Shown: positions 7,641-17,709 of the stretch, piece by piece
How the letters are laid out: every line of letters starts with the position of its first letter
Position numbering within the stretch: the first letter of the stretch is position 1
Assembly: GCA_963788185.1 (NCBI GenBank)
Contig: CAWBGE010000023.1
Coordinates: 370,997-434,996, forward strand
Length of the DNA stretch: 64,000 nucleotides
Reading direction: 5' to 3'
Origin: CAIWHR01 sp963788185
Lineage (GTDB): Bacteria > Pseudomonadota > Gammaproteobacteria > Burkholderiales > Casimicrobiaceae
The notes under the pieces: generated by a model
Seen by the model: only the letters and a program-made list of their open reading frames with translations
Told to the model about the DNA's origin: nothing
Database searches by the model: none
Program-made: the position numbers and the translations under genes

Positions 7641-10011
7641 TTACTGCCGGGCCATCGCCACCCGCAAGCGTTCCTCTGGCGTGATCAGATGATCGGCGTC
7701 TTCGGCGTCTGCGCCCAGGTCAATCTGCACCCACCGGACACGGCCGTTGAACTTGCTGTCTTTCGGCCCGTAATCACTGCTGACCGGGGTGGCACTGTCG
7801 CTGCCCACGTCCGTCGTCTCGTCGGCGGAAAAAACCATCGGCTGGGTGGCATTGACGCGCCCTTCGCCCACCTTCTGGCCGTCGAGGTACAGTGTCACGT
7901 TGCCGCCCTTAGCCAGCCCGCCGCCATCATAGGCAAACTCCATGCGCACCTGATGTTCACCAGCCGGAATGGCCGTGTCTCCATACACTTTGAATTGTTG
8001 CAAACCGAACCAATTATAGCAATACGCAGGCTTGCCATCTTTAACATAGAGCGAAAAACCGCCAAACGCCCCACCTTGAGCCAGGATAACACCGCTGGCA
8101 TTGCCATTTGGCACCACAATTTGGGCGGTGAGAGCGTGTGATTTGTTCTTAATGTTGACGACGGTATTCTCGGTTAGCCGCCCCATGCCGCCAAAGAGAA
8201 TCTGCTTGTTGCCCTTGACCAGCACTGGCCGACCGGCAATATCGGAATTAAAGCGTTCCACACGCCGGTCATCCAATGGCAGCACGTTGTATTTGGTGGC
8301 CTCAATGAGGAACAGGCGTTGTAATTCATGGAGCTTTTGGGGATTGTCTTGAGCAATATTATGGGACTGCGTCCAATCCTCTGGGGCATATAATTCCCAC
8401 ACATCCTCGTCATAAGTAGGCATTGCTTCCACGACCCAGGGAGTACTATGGCGAGTGACAGCCGTCCAACCTTTGTGGTAAATGCCCCGGTTCACAAACA
8501 TCTCAAAGTATTGCGTTTCCCGCCGTTCGGCTGCGGTGGTTTCATCGAACGAATACAGCATGGAGACGCCGTGCAGCGGCATCTGCGCCACGCCATGCAC
8601 AAACGCTGGTTCGGGCAGTCCGGCCGCGTCCAATACCGTTGTCGCTACATCAATGACATGGTGGAACTGGCTCCGCACTTCACCTTTGGCCTGGATACCA
8701 TTGGGCCAATGCACAATCGTCCCATTGCGCGTGCCGCCCCAATGCGAGGCCACCTGCTTCGTCCATTGGTAGGGCGTATCCATGGCATGTGCCCAACCCA
8801 CCGCGTAATGGTTGTACGCCTCCGGTGTACCAAACTTGTCAATGTTCGCGGCCATAAACTCGGCCGTTTCTAACGCTGCCGCCCCATTCAGCATCAGCAT
8901 CTCGTTAAACGAGCCATTGATCGTGCCTTCAGCTGACGCGCCGTTGTCTCCCACCATCACAAAGACCAGCGTGTTCTCCAGAATTTCCAAATCTTGCAAG
9001 GTATCAATCAGCCGTCCCACGTGATGGTCGGTGTGTTCCATGAACCCGGCATACACCTCCATCTGGCGGGCGAAGACAGGCTTTAGATTGGGGTCAACAT
9101 CATCCCAGGCTGGAATTTCAGTGTGGCGTGCCGTTAGTTCCGCGTTTTCTGGAATCACACCGAGCGCTTTTTGGCGGGCAAATATCTCTTCGCGCAGTTT
9201 GTCCCAGCCCTGATCAAACTGCCCCTTGTATTTGTCTGACCATTCCGTGGGCACATGATGCGGCGCGTGCGTCGCGCCAGGGGCAAAATAGAGGAAAAAC
9301 GGCTTATCCGGCATCAACGCCTTTTGCTGCTGTACCCACTCAATGGCGTGGTCGGTCATGTCTTCGGTGAAATGGTATCCCTCTGCGGCCGTTCTTTCTT
9401 GTTCGATAGGCGTCGTGCCTTTATAGAGAGCCGGGGCATATTGGTTGGTCTCGCCGCCCAGAAAACCATAGAAATATTCAAAACCACCGCCGCCCGTAGG
9501 CCAGTTATCAAACGGACCCATGGGGCTGGTCTGCCAGACCGGCACTTCGTGGCATTTGCCGAATTGAGCGGTGCTGTAGCCATTCAGCTTTAATGTTTCG
9601 GCCAGCGGTGCGGCCGTGTTGGGGCGCAAGGAATTGTAGCCCGGCGCAGACGTGGCAATTTCGGTGATGCCTCCCATACCTACTGAATGATGATTACGTC
9701 CGGTGAGCAGCGCTTGCCGCGTGGGGGAGCAGAGAGCGGTGGTGTGAAAGCGGTTGTATTTCAAACCACCTGCCGCCAACTTTTCAAAGTTTGGCGTCTG
9801 GCACGGCCCGCCGAAGGCACTGGATGAGGCAAAACCGGCATCATCCAACAAAACGATCAACACATTGGGTGCGCCGGCCGGGGGACGAAGTGGTTCGATG
9901 GGCGGGAATTTACTGTCGGGGTCTTTGGCGTCGTAGGTGATCAGGCCAGTGTACGGCCGATCAGGGAATGGGCAGGTTTGAACGCTGGTGTTTATCTAGC
10001 TGGTTACTCAT
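7641..10011 (-). CDS. Arylsulfatase with C-terminal beta domain, one frameshift near N terminus
   Basis: Hydrolyses sulfate esters; about 790 residues. The formylglycine signature CSPTRQALLTGRN is present, with the metal-binding LIVLLDDAGFASS before it and FVMVGDNGAS later, as in the Pseudomonas AtsA/long arylsulfatase group. A C-terminal jelly-roll-like part (VTLYLDGQKVGEGRV) follows. The first ATG is at 10,011, with AAGGAG before it (MSNQLDKHQRSNLPIP); an extra base near 9963 breaks the frame, and removing it gives DRPYTGLITYDAKDPD joining the long frame. No signal peptide is visible, so it may be cytosolic. A formylglycine-generating enzyme is needed but not seen here. The decarboxylase gene follows in the same direction. 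Confidence 0.88.
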
Positions 10012-10185
10012 AGGGGGTTCTCCTTTGGGTGATGATTGACTAAAAGGGTTGCTAAAAAACGAGTATGTTACACCTTCGCTCCAAAGCCCACTGTGGGTGT
10101 AGTGAGAGTTTCAATACCATGAGCCAAAGGGATGGTACACAATGACTTGATAAATACTGTTATCCACATCAAACCATCCCCCAAA

Positions 10186-10240
10186 CTATACCATCAATTC
10201 CCGACCAATGCGTACCACTGCCTCAGCCAGCAGTTGAAAA
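10186..10240 (-). pseudogene. Remnant of a second decarboxylase 3' end
   Basis: On the minus strand the last codons read FQLLAEAVVRIGRELMV and a stop, against FDLLAEAVVWIGQELMV at the end of the decarboxylase at 5973. The DNA match covers roughly 55 bases and includes the stop codon and a few bases beyond it. Sequence upstream on that strand no longer matches, so only the tail survives. Confidence 0.65.
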
Positions 10241-10690
10241 CGACTCCTGAACATCCCCTTTACCCTCCAAATATGGCCCCGCCCAAACTTTCGCTCTCCC
10301 AAACCCCAACCACCATATACAGGCAAAACGGCCGTTTTCACCTCATCCCTATCCTGCTTCCACCCTAAACAACTGCTACATGGCCTATTCATAGCCTATT
10401 CATATCTTATTCATAACTTATTCCTGCTTCCTAACTCCCTCCTACCTCCTCCCTCCATCTTTTCTCCACCCGTTTCCCCCTCGCCCTACAAACAGCCATG
10501 CGCCCCTCGTTCAGGCCGCAGCCAGCCGCCAGCAGCGACCAAAGGGTGCGCGGAAGTTTTGTCGATGCAGAGCAGGGCACGCCCACGTGCCCGTTCGCAC
10601 GTGAGCGTGCGAACTCCTCCTATCAACAAAAACTGCGGACACCCGCGACCAAACTCGCTCTTGACAAACGGCCGTTACCATATTACTATC

Positions 10691-10718
10691 ATGTTACCGG
10701 TCATGTGACCGGTAACAC
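10691..10718. promoter_or_regulatory. LacI-family double operator
   Basis: The arms GTTACCGGTC (10,693-10,702) and GACCGGTAAC (10,707-10,716) form a perfect inverted repeat with spacer ATGT. Each arm is also itself a near-palindrome with central CCGG, the usual form of a LacI/GalR operator, so two sites sit back to back. The LacI-type gene begins 46 bases downstream, pointing to autoregulation and possibly control of the operon behind it. No second copy was noticed before the binding-protein gene. Confidence 0.7.
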
Positions 10719-10763
10719 AGGCGACCACCCCTCAGGGCGACAACCGCCTCGGAGAAGAGAAAG

Positions 10764-11780
10764 ATGGCTAACCACTCCCACGTCACCATCCGCGATGTTG
10801 CGGCCAAAGCAGGTGTTTCCCACCAAACCGTTTCCCGCGTCATCAACGACAGCGACCGCGTTTTGCCTGAAACCCGCGCCAAAGTGGAAACCGCCATCGC
10901 CGAACTCGGCTACCGCCCCAGCGCCATCGCCCGTTCCATGGCCATCGGCCGCACCGGCATCATGGCCTGCATCGCTCCCAACCTCACCGACTACACCTTC
11001 GCCAGCCTGATCAGCGGCGCAGAAATTGAAGTGCGCAAACATGGCTACTTCCTCCTTTCTGCTTCAGCTCCAGATGGCGACACCTTCGCCGCCCTCATTG
11101 ACGAACTCGTTTCCAGCCAGCGCGCCGAAGCCATCATGGTCATCAACCCCTTCGCCGACGACCGCCACGCCCATTTACCCGAAAACTTCCCTATCGTCTT
11201 TGCCGGTGCCCGACCGCGTGAGCACGCCATGAACTCTGTCGCCCTGGACGATGTCAAGGTTGGTTTTGACGCCACCGAACATTTGCTCGAACCTGGGACA
11301 CACTCGCATCGGCATGATCACCGGGCCACTGGCAGAAGATTGCTCCCAAGACCGCAGTCTCGGCTTTCAAAATGCGCTGGCCGCCCACAATGTCGCACCA
11401 CAAGCCAACCTGGATCAATAGAAGGAGACTGGTCGGCGAAATCCGGCTATGACGCGCTGATGGCCTTTGCCCAATCTGGCAATATGCCCAGTGCCATCTT
11501 CGCCCAAAACGACAACATCGCCGTCGGTGCCCTGCGAGCCGCCCGTGACTTAGGGATAGCCATCCCAGACCAGTTATCCGTCATCGGTGTTGATGATATA
11601 CCGATGGCGGCTTATTCCGCGCCGCCTCTCACCACCATCAAACAAGATTTCCTCATGATCGGTCAAGAAGCGGCGAAACTGCTTGTTCGCGCCGTAGAAG
11701 ACCCGCTGGCTCCACGCCAACATCTGGTTTTACCGGCCGAAATGCTGCACCGGCGCTCCACTGGCCTCTGCCCGGTCTAA
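10764..11780 (+). CDS. LacI/GalR-family transcriptional repressor, double compensating frameshift
   Basis: Sugar-responsive DNA-binding regulator. The N-terminal helix-turn-helix and hinge are clear: VTIRDVAAKAGVSHQTVSRV and TRAKVETAIAELGYRPSAIARS. The C-terminal periplasmic-binding-protein fold ends with VIGVDDIPMAAYSAPPLTTI. The frame is open throughout, but residues about 177-221 (EPGTHSHRHDHRATG...) are out of register. An extra C near 11,290 and a lost base near 11,415 compensate each other; the middle frame gives LGHTRIGMITGPLAEDC and FQNALAAHNVAPQANL, the expected sequence. Start ATG 10,764 follows the double operator. As the first gene before the ABC and lacZ genes it probably represses them until the sugar is present. 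Confidence 0.88.
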   Translation: MANHSHVTIRDVAAKAGVSHQTVSRVINDSDRVLPETRAKVETAIAELGYRPSAIARSMAIGRTGIMACIAPNLTDYTFASLISGAEIEVRKHGYFLLSASAPDGDTFAALIDELVSSQRAEAIMVINPFADDRHAHLPENFPIVFAGARPREHAMNSVALDDVKVGFDATEHLLEPGTHSHRHDHRATGRRLLPRPQSRLSKCAGRPQCRTTSQPGSIEGDWSAKSGYDALMAFAQSGNMPSAIFAQNDNIAVGALRAARDLGIAIPDQLSVIGVDDIPMAAYSAPPLTTIKQDFLMIGQEAAKLLVRAVEDPLAPRQHLVLPAEMLHRRSTGLCPV

Positions 11781-11918
11781 CCCCAAAAATCAACAAAAAC
11801 CAGCAAAATCTTTACTTAAAAAGGAGGTACAGATCGACAATACAAACGAACCTATTTCTAAGCACAACTTAAAAAATCCTTATCAGTTCCAACCCATTAT
11901 TTGGAGGAGATTCAAAAA

Positions 11919-14576
11919 ATGACAAAAAAAATCCCGCTATTCATCAGTATATTCCTACTTCTGAGCCTGGTTTTAGTGGCCTGCGGTGGCAGCACAGCCA
12001 CAACACCAGAAGCTGCGCCAGTTGAAGAAGCTGCACCGACTGAAGCAGTTGCACCAGTTGAAGAGGCCGCACCAGTTGAAGAAGCCGCCGCCGAAACAGG
12101 CGAATTGACTCTGCGCTGGCGCACCCGTCCCGACAATCAGGCCGAAATCGACGTCTATCAGGCAGTCAATGACAGCGTTGACGCCAAAATGGAAAACGTA
12201 TCCCTGGTCTACGAACCGGGCGGCTCTGAAAGCTCCAGCTACCAGGATGTACTCCGCACCGAACTGGCGGCTGGCACCGCTCCCGATGTCTTCTGGATTC
12301 CCGGAACCGATGTGGCTGACTTTGCCTCTCGTGGTCTGATTATGGACATGCGCGGCATGGCCGACGCCACCGAGGGCTACAGCGACGACGCCTTCTATCC
12401 TGGGCCGATGTACCACCTCACCTTCAATCCCGAAACGGGCGAAACCGGCGAAACGCTCTGGGGTCTGCCCCGCGATGTGTCCGCCTTTGCCCTGTACCTG
12501 AACCTCGACCTGTTGGCTGAATCCGGCGCACCTGATCCGCGTGAACTGGCGGCCAATGGCGAATGGGACTGGGACGCTTTCCTGGAAGTAGCGATGGCGA
12601 TTGACGCTCTGGGCGACGACATTTACGGCTACGGCCAAAATGCCTGGTGGGGTCCGTATGGCTACTGGATCAATGCCGCTGGCGGCAGTTTCTTCAACGA
12701 AGACCGCACCGCCTGCGCTCTGGACACACCCGAATCGCTGGCTGGTCTGGAATTTGAGTCCCGCATCTACAATGAGTTTAACGTGGCTGTGCCTTACGGC
12801 GAAGACAGCGAACCGCCGTTCCTGGCTGGCAAAGTGGGCATGTTCCAAAACGGCCGTTGGGCTACCCCCGGCGCTCGTTCTTCTGCTGACTTCAACTGGG
12901 ATGTGGTCGAACTGCCGGATGGTCCGGCTGGCCCGAGCAACTGGCTCTTCTGGGGCGCGTATGTGGTCAATGCCAATGCCCAAGACCCGGAAGCTGCCTG
13001 GCAACTCGTGCAAGAACTGACTACCGCCGAAGTACAAGGCCAGATTGCGGAATTGGGCGCCAATATCCCCAGCCGTGTCAGCCAGGAAGCCTTGGATGCT
13101 TTCCTCACTTTCACCCCGCCCGACAACAATCAGGCTTACCTGAATGGTCTGGCGAACAACCCCGCTACTGAAGGTCCGCTGTGGGCTGGCAGTTGGCCGG
13201 AGTATGATGCCGTGATGGGTCCGGCGGTAACGGCCGTTCTCAATGGCGACATGACCATCGACGACTACGCCGCCACCATCTGCGACGAAGCCAACAAAGC
13301 CTTCACCAATCCGCCAGCCGCCGCTACTGAAACAGAAACGGCCGCCGAAGAACCGGCTGGAGAAGAAGTTGCCCTGCGCTGGCGCACCCGCCCCGACAAC
13401 CAGGCCGAAATCGACGTCTATCAAGCCGTCAATGACAGCGTTGACGCCAAACTGGAAAACGTGACCCTGGTTTACGAACCAGGCGGCTCTGAAAGCTCCA
13501 GCTACCAGGACGTACTCCGCACCGAACTGGCGGCTGGCACCGCTCCCGATGTCTTCTGGATTCCCGGAACCGATGTGGCTGACTTTGCCTCTCGCGGTCT
13601 GATTATGGACATGCGCGACATGGCCGACGCCACCGAGGGCTACAGCGACGACGCCTTCTATCCTGGCCCGATGTACCATCTGACCTTCAACCCCGAAACG
13701 GGCGAAACCGGCGAAACGCTCTGGGGTCTGCCCCGTGATGTGTCTGCCTTTGCTCTGTACCTGAACCTCGACCTGTTGGCCGAATCCGGCGCACCTGATC
13801 CGCGTGAACTGGCGGCCAATGGCGAATGGGACTGGGACGCTTTCCTGGAAGTGGCGATGGCGATTGATGCCCTGGGCGACGACATTTACGGCTACGGCCA
13901 AAATGCCTGGTGGGGTCCGTATGGCTACTGGATCAATGCCGCTGGCGGCAGTTTCTTCAACGAAGACCGCACCGCCTGCGCTCTGGACACACCCGAATCG
14001 CTGGCTGGTCTGGAGTTCGAGTCCCGCATCTACAATGAGTTTAACGTGGCTGTGCCTTACGGCGAAGACAGTGAACCGCCGTTCCTGGCTGGTAAAGTGG
14101 GCATGTTCCAAAACGGCCGTTGGGCAACCCCCGGCGCTCGTTCATCTGCTGACTTCAACTGGGATGTGGTGGAACTGCCGGATGGTCCCGCTGGCCCGAG
14201 CAACTGGCTCTTCTGGGGCGCTTATGTCGTCAATGCCAACACCGAAAATCCGGAAGCCGCCTGGCAGCTTGGTGCAAGAACTGACCACCGCCGAAGTGCA
14301 AGGCCAGATTGCGGAATTGGGCGCCAATATCCCCAGCCGTGTCAGCCAGGAAGCTCTGGATGCTTTCCTGACGTTCACCCCGCCCGACAACAATCAGGCT
14401 TACCTGAATGGTCTGGCAAACAACCCCGCCACCGAAGGCCCGCTGTGGGCTGGCAGTTGGCCGGAGTATGATGCCGTGATGGGTCCGGCGGTAACGGCCG
14501 TTCTCAATGGCGACCGACCATCGACGACTTCGCCGCCACCATCTGCGACGAAGCCAACAAAGCCTTTACCCAGTAA
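11919..14576 (+). CDS. Sugar ABC transporter binding lipoprotein with two tandem binding domains
   Basis: Extracytoplasmic lipoprotein that captures a sugar for the MalF/MalG-like permeases encoded next. The signal peptide and lipobox end LLSLVLVACGG, followed by a PVEEAAPTEA linker. Two nearly identical binding domains follow in one frame, starting at LRWRTRPDNQAEIDVYQ (codons at 12,111 and 13,374), with a period of 1263 bases, i.e. 421 residues. A second acidic/Ala linker (AAATETETAAEEPAGEE) joins them. An extra base near 14,270 and a lost base near 14,512 break the last part; corrected, both domains end ANKAFT and the stop is TAA 14,574-14,576. ATG 11,919 has GGAGGAG 8 bases upstream. Family 1 sugar-binding proteins normally have one domain of about 420 residues. 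Confidence 0.85.
12111..14573 (+). repeat. In-frame tandem duplication, 1263-bp period, in the binding-protein gene
   Basis: Copy one starts at 12,111 and copy two at 13,374. They are very similar but differ at many silent positions, and a few residues differ (AKMENVSLV versus AKLENVTLV), so both copies have drifted. Confidence 0.85.
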
Positions 14577-14710
14577 CAACCCAGGCGTGCAGGCTCCATA
14601 TAGAAGCCTGCACGCCTAAACACCCACTATTTTCCAAACTGAATCGAATTTCAAGAGGGGAAGCAGTATTCCCCTCTTGAAACAACTAGAATTGTTTCGG
14701 GAGTACGCCC

Positions 14711-16372
14711 ATGACCACAGCATCCCTCTCTTCTAATAAAGCACCTGCCGCCGGACCTGTACTGACCTGGATCAAAACGGCCGTTGTCTGGCATATCTTG
14801 CTGGCATTAGGCGCACTGGCCGGATTGGGCAGGTTATGGCTCACCGTAGGCTTGGAAACAGCCATGATCATCAAAGTCGGCATTTCCGTATTGCTGGCTC
14901 TGGTCTTAATCTTCAGCACGCTGGCAGCGCTCGATTTATGGCGACTGCGCCATCGCGGGCGCATGATCTCTTTAACCATCAACTACCTCGCCTTCTTGTT
15001 TTGCCTGTTTGGTGTCATCCACCGTACAGGCGGCTTTATCGGCATCAACGGCCTGGCCGATACCTTTGGGCGGTCACTGCCATTTCTCTTCTTAGCCTTC
15101 AGCGGCATCCTGATCAGCACCCTGGGCGAAACACCCAGCCCCACCCGCAAAATGGTGGGACGCATCATCACCGCACTGGGCAGCATCGCTTTTCTGATCA
15201 TGGCGGGCATTGCCACAGCCATCCGCGCCCTGTTCTTGGGCCTAACCGATCCCACCACGCTGATCATGTTTCTGGCGATGATACCCTTCGGGCTGTTCAT
15301 ATGGGCGTTGTGGCGGCAGCCAGCCGCTGCCATGTTAGGCGCGAAAAACTCAGACAACGAAATGCTCATCGGCTGGGCATTTTTGTCGCCCAACCTGCTC
15401 GGTTTTCTCATTTTCATTGCTGGCCCTCTGCTCTTTTCGCTCTTCGTCAGCTTCACCAACTGGGATGCCTTCGGCAACGGCGATTTTGTAGGGCTGGCAA
15501 ACTATGCCCGTGCTTTCAACCTGACCGCCGCGCCGCTGACCGATGCCGTACAGCGTGCCAATGAAGTGATAGACATTACCGTTTACGATGAGCTGACCCG
15601 TTTCACCTTGTTTGGGAAATCCTTCGTAATCGGCGCTCAGGATAAATTATTCTGGATCGCTTTGGGCAACACCCTTAAATTTGTACTGCTGGCTGTGCCG
15701 CTTAGCGTCGTGCCAGCCCTGCTTCTGGCAAATTTACTCAACAGCAAAATTCCCGGCATGAAGTTTTTCCGTGCCGTTTACTTTTTGCCCAGCGTGGCGG
15801 CCGTGGTGGGCATCGCTCTGGTATGGCAGTGGCTGTTTAACGCCACCATCGGCTATATCAACTATTTCATCACCCTCGGCACCACCTTTTTTGGCATGGC
15901 CGATCCGCAAGTGCGCTGGCTTTCTGAAAGCAGTACGGCACTCATCGCTGTGGTTATCATGGCATCCTGGCAGTGGCTTGGTTTCAATACCGTTCTGTTT
16001 CTGGCAGGTCTGCAAAGCATTCCCAGAGAACTGTATGAAGCCGCCACTGTGGACGGGGCAGACAGTTTGCGCCAGTTCACGCGCATCACTATTCCCCTGC
16101 TGGCTCCTACCACCTTCTTTGTATTGGTGACAACCACCATTCAATCCATGCAGATATTTGAACAAGTTTTTATCGTGATGGGTACGAATCCGGCCGGGCC
16201 AGGGAACTCCACGCTGACGCTGGTGCTTTATCTTTACCAGAAAGGGTTTCAGCGGTTTGAACAAGGGTATGCCTCCGCCATCGCCTGGATTTTGTTTGCC
16301 TTTATTTTCGCGGCGACCCTGTTTCAGGTACAACGACAGCGCATGAGCGACGGCGGCGGCTTCGATAATTAG
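14711..16372 (+). CDS. Sugar ABC transporter permease, MalF-like, with long N-terminal extension
   Basis: Inner-membrane subunit of a carbohydrate importer (CUT1 type). 553 residues in an intact frame. The first ~210 residues hold about six extra hydrophobic segments (LAFLFCLFGVIHRTGGFIG, PFLFLAFSGILIS and others) not found in plain LacF/UgpA permeases of about 300 residues. The conserved core starts at LIGWAFLSPNLLGFLIFIAG and contains the ATPase-contact EAA loop, LYEAATVDGADSLRQFTRIT. A loop of about 60 residues sits between core helices 1 and 2. It starts 135 bp after the binding-protein stop and is followed at 14 bp by the MalG-like gene. No ATPase gene is in the cluster, so a shared MsmX-type ATPase is likely. 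Confidence 0.87.
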   Translation: MTTASLSSNKAPAAGPVLTWIKTAVVWHILLALGALAGLGRLWLTVGLETAMIIKVGISVLLALVLIFSTLAALDLWRLRHRGRMISLTINYLAFLFCLFGVIHRTGGFIGINGLADTFGRSLPFLFLAFSGILISTLGETPSPTRKMVGRIITALGSIAFLIMAGIATAIRALFLGLTDPTTLIMFLAMIPFGLFIWALWRQPAAAMLGAKNSDNEMLIGWAFLSPNLLGFLIFIAGPLLFSLFVSFTNWDAFGNGDFVGLANYARAFNLTAAPLTDAVQRANEVIDITVYDELTRFTLFGKSFVIGAQDKLFWIALGNTLKFVLLAVPLSVVPALLLANLLNSKIPGMKFFRAVYFLPSVAAVVGIALVWQWLFNATIGYINYFITLGTTFFGMADPQVRWLSESSTALIAVVIMASWQWLGFNTVLFLAGLQSIPRELYEAATVDGADSLRQFTRITIPLLAPTTFFVLVTTTIQSMQIFEQVFIVMGTNPAGPGNSTLTLVLYLYQKGFQRFEQGYASAIAWILFAFIFAATLFQVQRQRMSDGGGFDN

Positions 16373-16386
16373 CGAGGACAAATCAG

Positions 16387-17598
16387 ATGAAATCCTACCA
16401 GACGACAGAAACCATCAAACACATGCTTGTGTATGCCATTTTAATTTTCTTTGCGGCCGTTATGCTTTTTCCGTTTATCTTTATGCTGACGACCTCGTTC
16501 AAAGAGCCTAAAGACACGTTCAACTATCCACCTCGGCTGCTGCCACGGCATGGGCAAACAATGGAAAAAGATGGAGAGGAACTGCCACTCTACTATCTTG
16601 AAAATGCCAGCGGCGCACAGACAGTCTATGCCCTGGTCGAGAGCAATATTCGCATTAATATCTACGAAAATCTGGCGAATCCCGGAGAAACATTTGAGCG
16701 GCAACAAACGGAAGCGAGTCCGAAGGGCGGCTTTGTCGATCAGGAAAAAGTGATGGTTGCGGGTGAAGAAAAACCCGTCTTTCTCATCGAAGCAAATGGC
16801 GAAGAGGTTGAAGTCGTGCAAATAGGACAGACCGCCCTGGGGCGTTTTGTCAACCCAGACAATCCAGAGGATGAAGTGCTGGCGAATGTTCGGCTAAGCC
16901 AACCTGTGGAAACAATTACGGCTCGGCCGGAGAATTACAGTGACGTGGTGAAACTGCAAGGACTAGACCGGAGTCTGACTAATACGATTTTAGTGACCCT
17001 GCTCGTGGTGTTGGGTACACTCACGACATCGGTGCTGGGTGGCTATGCTTTTGCCCGGCTGCGTTTTCCAGGACGAGATAATTTGTTTGTGGTTTACCTG
17101 GGCACGATGATGATTCCGTTTGTGGTTCTGGTGACGCCGATGTATCAATTGATGGTTTATATTGGCTGGGTTGATAACATGGTGGCGCTTATTATGCCCT
17201 GGATTTTTAGCGCTTATGGCACTTTTTTAATGCGGCAGTTTTTCATTACAATCCCCAGAGAAATTGAGGAAGCGGCCATGATTGATGGCGCATCTCGCTT
17301 GCAAATTTTGTGGAAGATTTTCATACCAGCCAGTACGCCTGCTCTGGCAACGCTGACGACGTTTACCTTTTTATATGCCTGGAACAGTTTTTTCTGGCCG
17401 CTGGTCATCATTAACACAGGAAATGAAGCGAATCATGTGCTGACGCTGTCTTTGAATGTGCTGCGCGGCCGTGCTTCTGACAGCCCTAATTTGATTTTGG
17501 CTGGTGCGGCGATTGCCATTTTGCCGCCGATGCTTATCTTTATTTTTGGGCAGCGTTTCTTTGTGGAAAGCGCGACGGCCAGTGGGGTGAAAGGGTAG
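16387..17598 (+). CDS. Sugar ABC transporter permease, MalG-like, with inserted external domain
   Basis: Second permease subunit of the importer. 403 residues, intact frame, against 270-290 for typical MalG. After the first helix and the signature FIFMLTTSFKEPKDTFNYPP there is an insertion of about 140 hydrophilic residues (roughly 50-190) before the next segment, LDRSLTNTILVTLLVVLGT. It would face outside, where it might touch the double binding protein. The EAA loop is IEEAAMIDGASRLQILWKI. It begins 14 bp after the MalF-like stop and is probably translated with it. Confidence 0.88.
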   Translation: MKSYQTTETIKHMLVYAILIFFAAVMLFPFIFMLTTSFKEPKDTFNYPPRLLPRHGQTMEKDGEELPLYYLENASGAQTVYALVESNIRINIYENLANPGETFERQQTEASPKGGFVDQEKVMVAGEEKPVFLIEANGEEVEVVQIGQTALGRFVNPDNPEDEVLANVRLSQPVETITARPENYSDVVKLQGLDRSLTNTILVTLLVVLGTLTTSVLGGYAFARLRFPGRDNLFVVYLGTMMIPFVVLVTPMYQLMVYIGWVDNMVALIMPWIFSAYGTFLMRQFFITIPREIEEAAMIDGASRLQILWKIFIPASTPALATLTTFTFLYAWNSFFWPLVIINTGNEANHVLTLSLNVLRGRASDSPNLILAGAAIAILPPMLIFIFGQRFFVESATASGVKG

Positions 17599-17605
17599 GA
17601 GGGTG

Positions 17606-17645
17606 GCAGAGTGGCAAGGTGGCAGAAGTGGCAAGTGGCAGAGTA
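17606..17645. repeat. GTGGCA-type short repeat between malG-like and lacZ genes
   Basis: A run of GTGGCAGA/GTGGCAAG units. The 20-base string gcagagtggcaaggtggcag (17,606-17,625) reappears in inverse orientation inside lacZ at 19,588-19,607. Confidence 0.6.
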
Positions 17646-17709
17646 ACGTATTACCATATCACCCTGCAACTTTGCAACTTTTAAACATTTCAACTTTTAG
17701 GAAAAATCA

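Larger units (their letters stand above)
10012..10763. other. Intergenic region between sulfatase and LacI gene
   Basis: About 750 bases without a full gene. It holds the decarboxylase-tail remnant (10,186-10,240), two AACGGCCGTT copies (10,328, 10,668), a hairpin at 10,593-10,614 (arms GTTCGCACG/CGTGCGAAC) and the double operator at 10,691-10,718. The rest is C- and T-rich on the plus strand with no coding signal I trust. Confidence 0.6.

Noticed and set aside
11973..14111. 712-codon open frame on the minus strand opposite the binding-protein gene
   Set aside because: Antisense shadow of a GC-rich duplicated gene. The plus strand has signal peptide, lipobox and ribosome site; the minus frame has no recognisable domain.
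12111..14576. Binding-protein duplication as a simple assembly artefact
   Set aside because: The copies differ at many silent sites and in a few residues, and the linker is designed like the post-lipobox linker; real duplication is more likely, though read support should be checked.
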